NCBI GenBank assembly: GCA_964421875.1
Contig: CAYQZD010000168.1
Location: 1-6,487, forward strand
Length of the DNA: 6,487 nucleotides
DNA from: CAYQZD01 sp964421875
GTDB taxonomy: Bacteria > Electryoneota > Tariuqbacteria > Tariuqbacterales > Tariuqbacteraceae
Reading direction: 5' to 3'
Position numbers and translations under genes: made by a program
Shown: piece by piece, positions 5,774 to 6,487 of the stretch
How the letters are laid out: every line of letters begins with the position of its first letter
Position numbering within the stretch: position 1 is the first letter of the stretch
The notes under the pieces: model-generated
Seen by the model: the letters and a program-made list of their open reading frames with translations, nothing else
Told to the model about the DNA's origin: nothing
The model's database searches: none

Positions 5774-6487
5774 ATGAACAAAACATCTATCTCAATTGTT
5801 CTGTTACTCTTGCTTTGCGCTGCTGTCTTCGCCGCGGACAAGCCGACTGTCCCGGCGCAAATTTACATTTCAGGGGAAGACCCTGAACTAAATCCAAATT
5901 TCGGCGTAATCTCAGACACACCACCGCTGGTTTACGCCACCGATGACACCACTGTCGAAATTTTCGGCGACCAATCATCACCCTGGTCCGGAGGCAACCG
6001 CGACCGCGGCAATATCTTCCAGGTCACCACGACGGTCAACCTCTATGAGCATCGCTTCTTCCTGGACGCTTCTACCACGATGCCGGTGATATTGTTCATC
6101 TTCCAGGGAACGGCTGCTCAAGGCGTCTTCAACCTGGTCGATTCAGTTACCGTAATCGGCGGTCCCGGACTAACCTGGTTTTCTTCCGGTGAACGGAACT
6201 TCGAACTCCAGGCCGGCAGCTTCTATTACCTCGGCGCTTCCTGGGTCGCATCCGCCTATTATTACCGCGGCGGCCCCGCACCGCCAATACCCTGCACTTT
6301 CGGTCAACTCGCCACCGGGATTCCCGGAAACATCGCCGGGGGTGGAGCGCTCCAGCCCCAGGCTAATAACACATACAGCAACTTCCCGGCTTACCACGCG
6401 GCCGTCGTCACCGGATTCTTAGCGGGTCCTAACGCGCCTCAATCCCCGGAAAACTTCACCGTGGCTCACAATCAGGCTCAACTAACA
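5774..6487 (+). CDS. Secreted protein with RGNIFQV domain and start of a fibronectin III-like domain (3' partial)
   Basis: The frame runs open from ATG 5774 to the last base (238 codons, no stop), so the gene continues beyond the window. A clear signal peptide (NK at 2-3, hydrophobic 6-19, cleavage after A20 in VFA|AD) follows a good ribosome site. Residues about 65-215 match the N-terminal domain of the neighbouring protein at 4106. RGNIFQV is at 78-84, then a T(x)VNL.E.R line, a V.G.G..W.SSG segment, L.AG.FYYLGASW, and PxPCTFG with C174. The neighbour's C175 is replaced by glycine here, so the pair of cysteines is not conserved. From about 219 the sequence (PNAPQSPENFTV...) looks like the first strand of a fibronectin type III domain, not the LTPHNPP module of the other genes. 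A T9SS tail beyond the window is likely but not seen. Codons favour C endings more than in the upstream gene. Function is unknown; a surface or secreted binding protein is inferred. Confidence 0.9.
   Translation, partial: MNKTSISIVLLLLLCAAVFAADKPTVPAQIYISGEDPELNPNFGVISDTPPLVYATDDTTVEIFGDQSSPWSGGNRDRGNIFQVTTTVNLYEHRFFLDASTTMPVILFIFQGTAAQGVFNLVDSVTVIGGPGLTWFSSGERNFELQAGSFYYLGASWVASAYYYRGGPAPPIPCTFGQLATGIPGNIAGGGALQPQANNTYSNFPAYHAAVVTGFLAGPNAPQSPENFTVAHNQAQLT

Noticed and set aside
5706..5777. 23-codon GTG frame overlapping the start of the last gene (ATGA)
   Set aside because: The purine-rich run lies too close to the GTG to act as a normal ribosome site, and the peptide has no distinctive composition. 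It is kept only as a side remark in a finding.

Overview
The window reads as chromosomal DNA from a bacterium of the Fibrobacterota-Chlorobiota-Bacteroidota (FCB) superphylum. It is probably from a deep or candidate lineage (Zixibacteria, Cloacimonadota, Marinimicrobia and Ignavibacteria are plausible relatives) rather than Bacteroidota proper. Three of the four genes end in the PNPFNPxT...SGxYF...Q(K)xLLxK tail that marks type IX secretion (T9SS) type A cargo. The two clearest promoters are ordinary sigma70-like (TTGACA-17-TACAAT and TTGAAA-17-TATAAT), and the genes use Shine-Dalgarno sites, unlike typical Bacteroidota. The species cannot be fixed from the sequence.

Layout, all genes on the + strand. 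(1) 1-1377: 3' part of a secreted protein with beta-propeller-like repeats, a roughly 130-residue Ig-like module and a T9SS tail; its start lies upstream of the window. (2) 1378-1556: a spacer with nested inverted repeats, a short direct repeat and a strong intrinsic terminator. (3) 1710-3353: a secreted right-handed beta-helix protein with the same module and tail; its likely start is a TTG, because the longer ATG start abuts the preceding terminator. (4) 3354-4105: a long gene-free stretch with a terminator, short direct and inverted repeats, a good promoter and a leader of about 240 nt. (5) 4106-5452: a secreted protein with an uncharacterised N-terminal domain (motif RGNIFQV), then the same module and tail. 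(6) 5453-5773: a terminator, an excellent extended -10 promoter and a leader of about 180 nt. (7) 5774-6487: 5' part of a second protein with the RGNIFQV domain, followed by what looks like the start of a fibronectin type III domain; it runs off the window.

Together this is a tandem cluster of cell-surface or secreted proteins in which different N-terminal heads are joined to one recurring C-terminal cassette. Each complete intergenic gap holds its own terminator, and two also hold a clear promoter, so the genes look separately transcribed rather than forming an operon. No enzyme active site is recognisable. The heads suggest binding, adhesion or polysaccharide interaction, but this is inference. 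No tRNA, rRNA, CRISPR array or transposase gene was seen.
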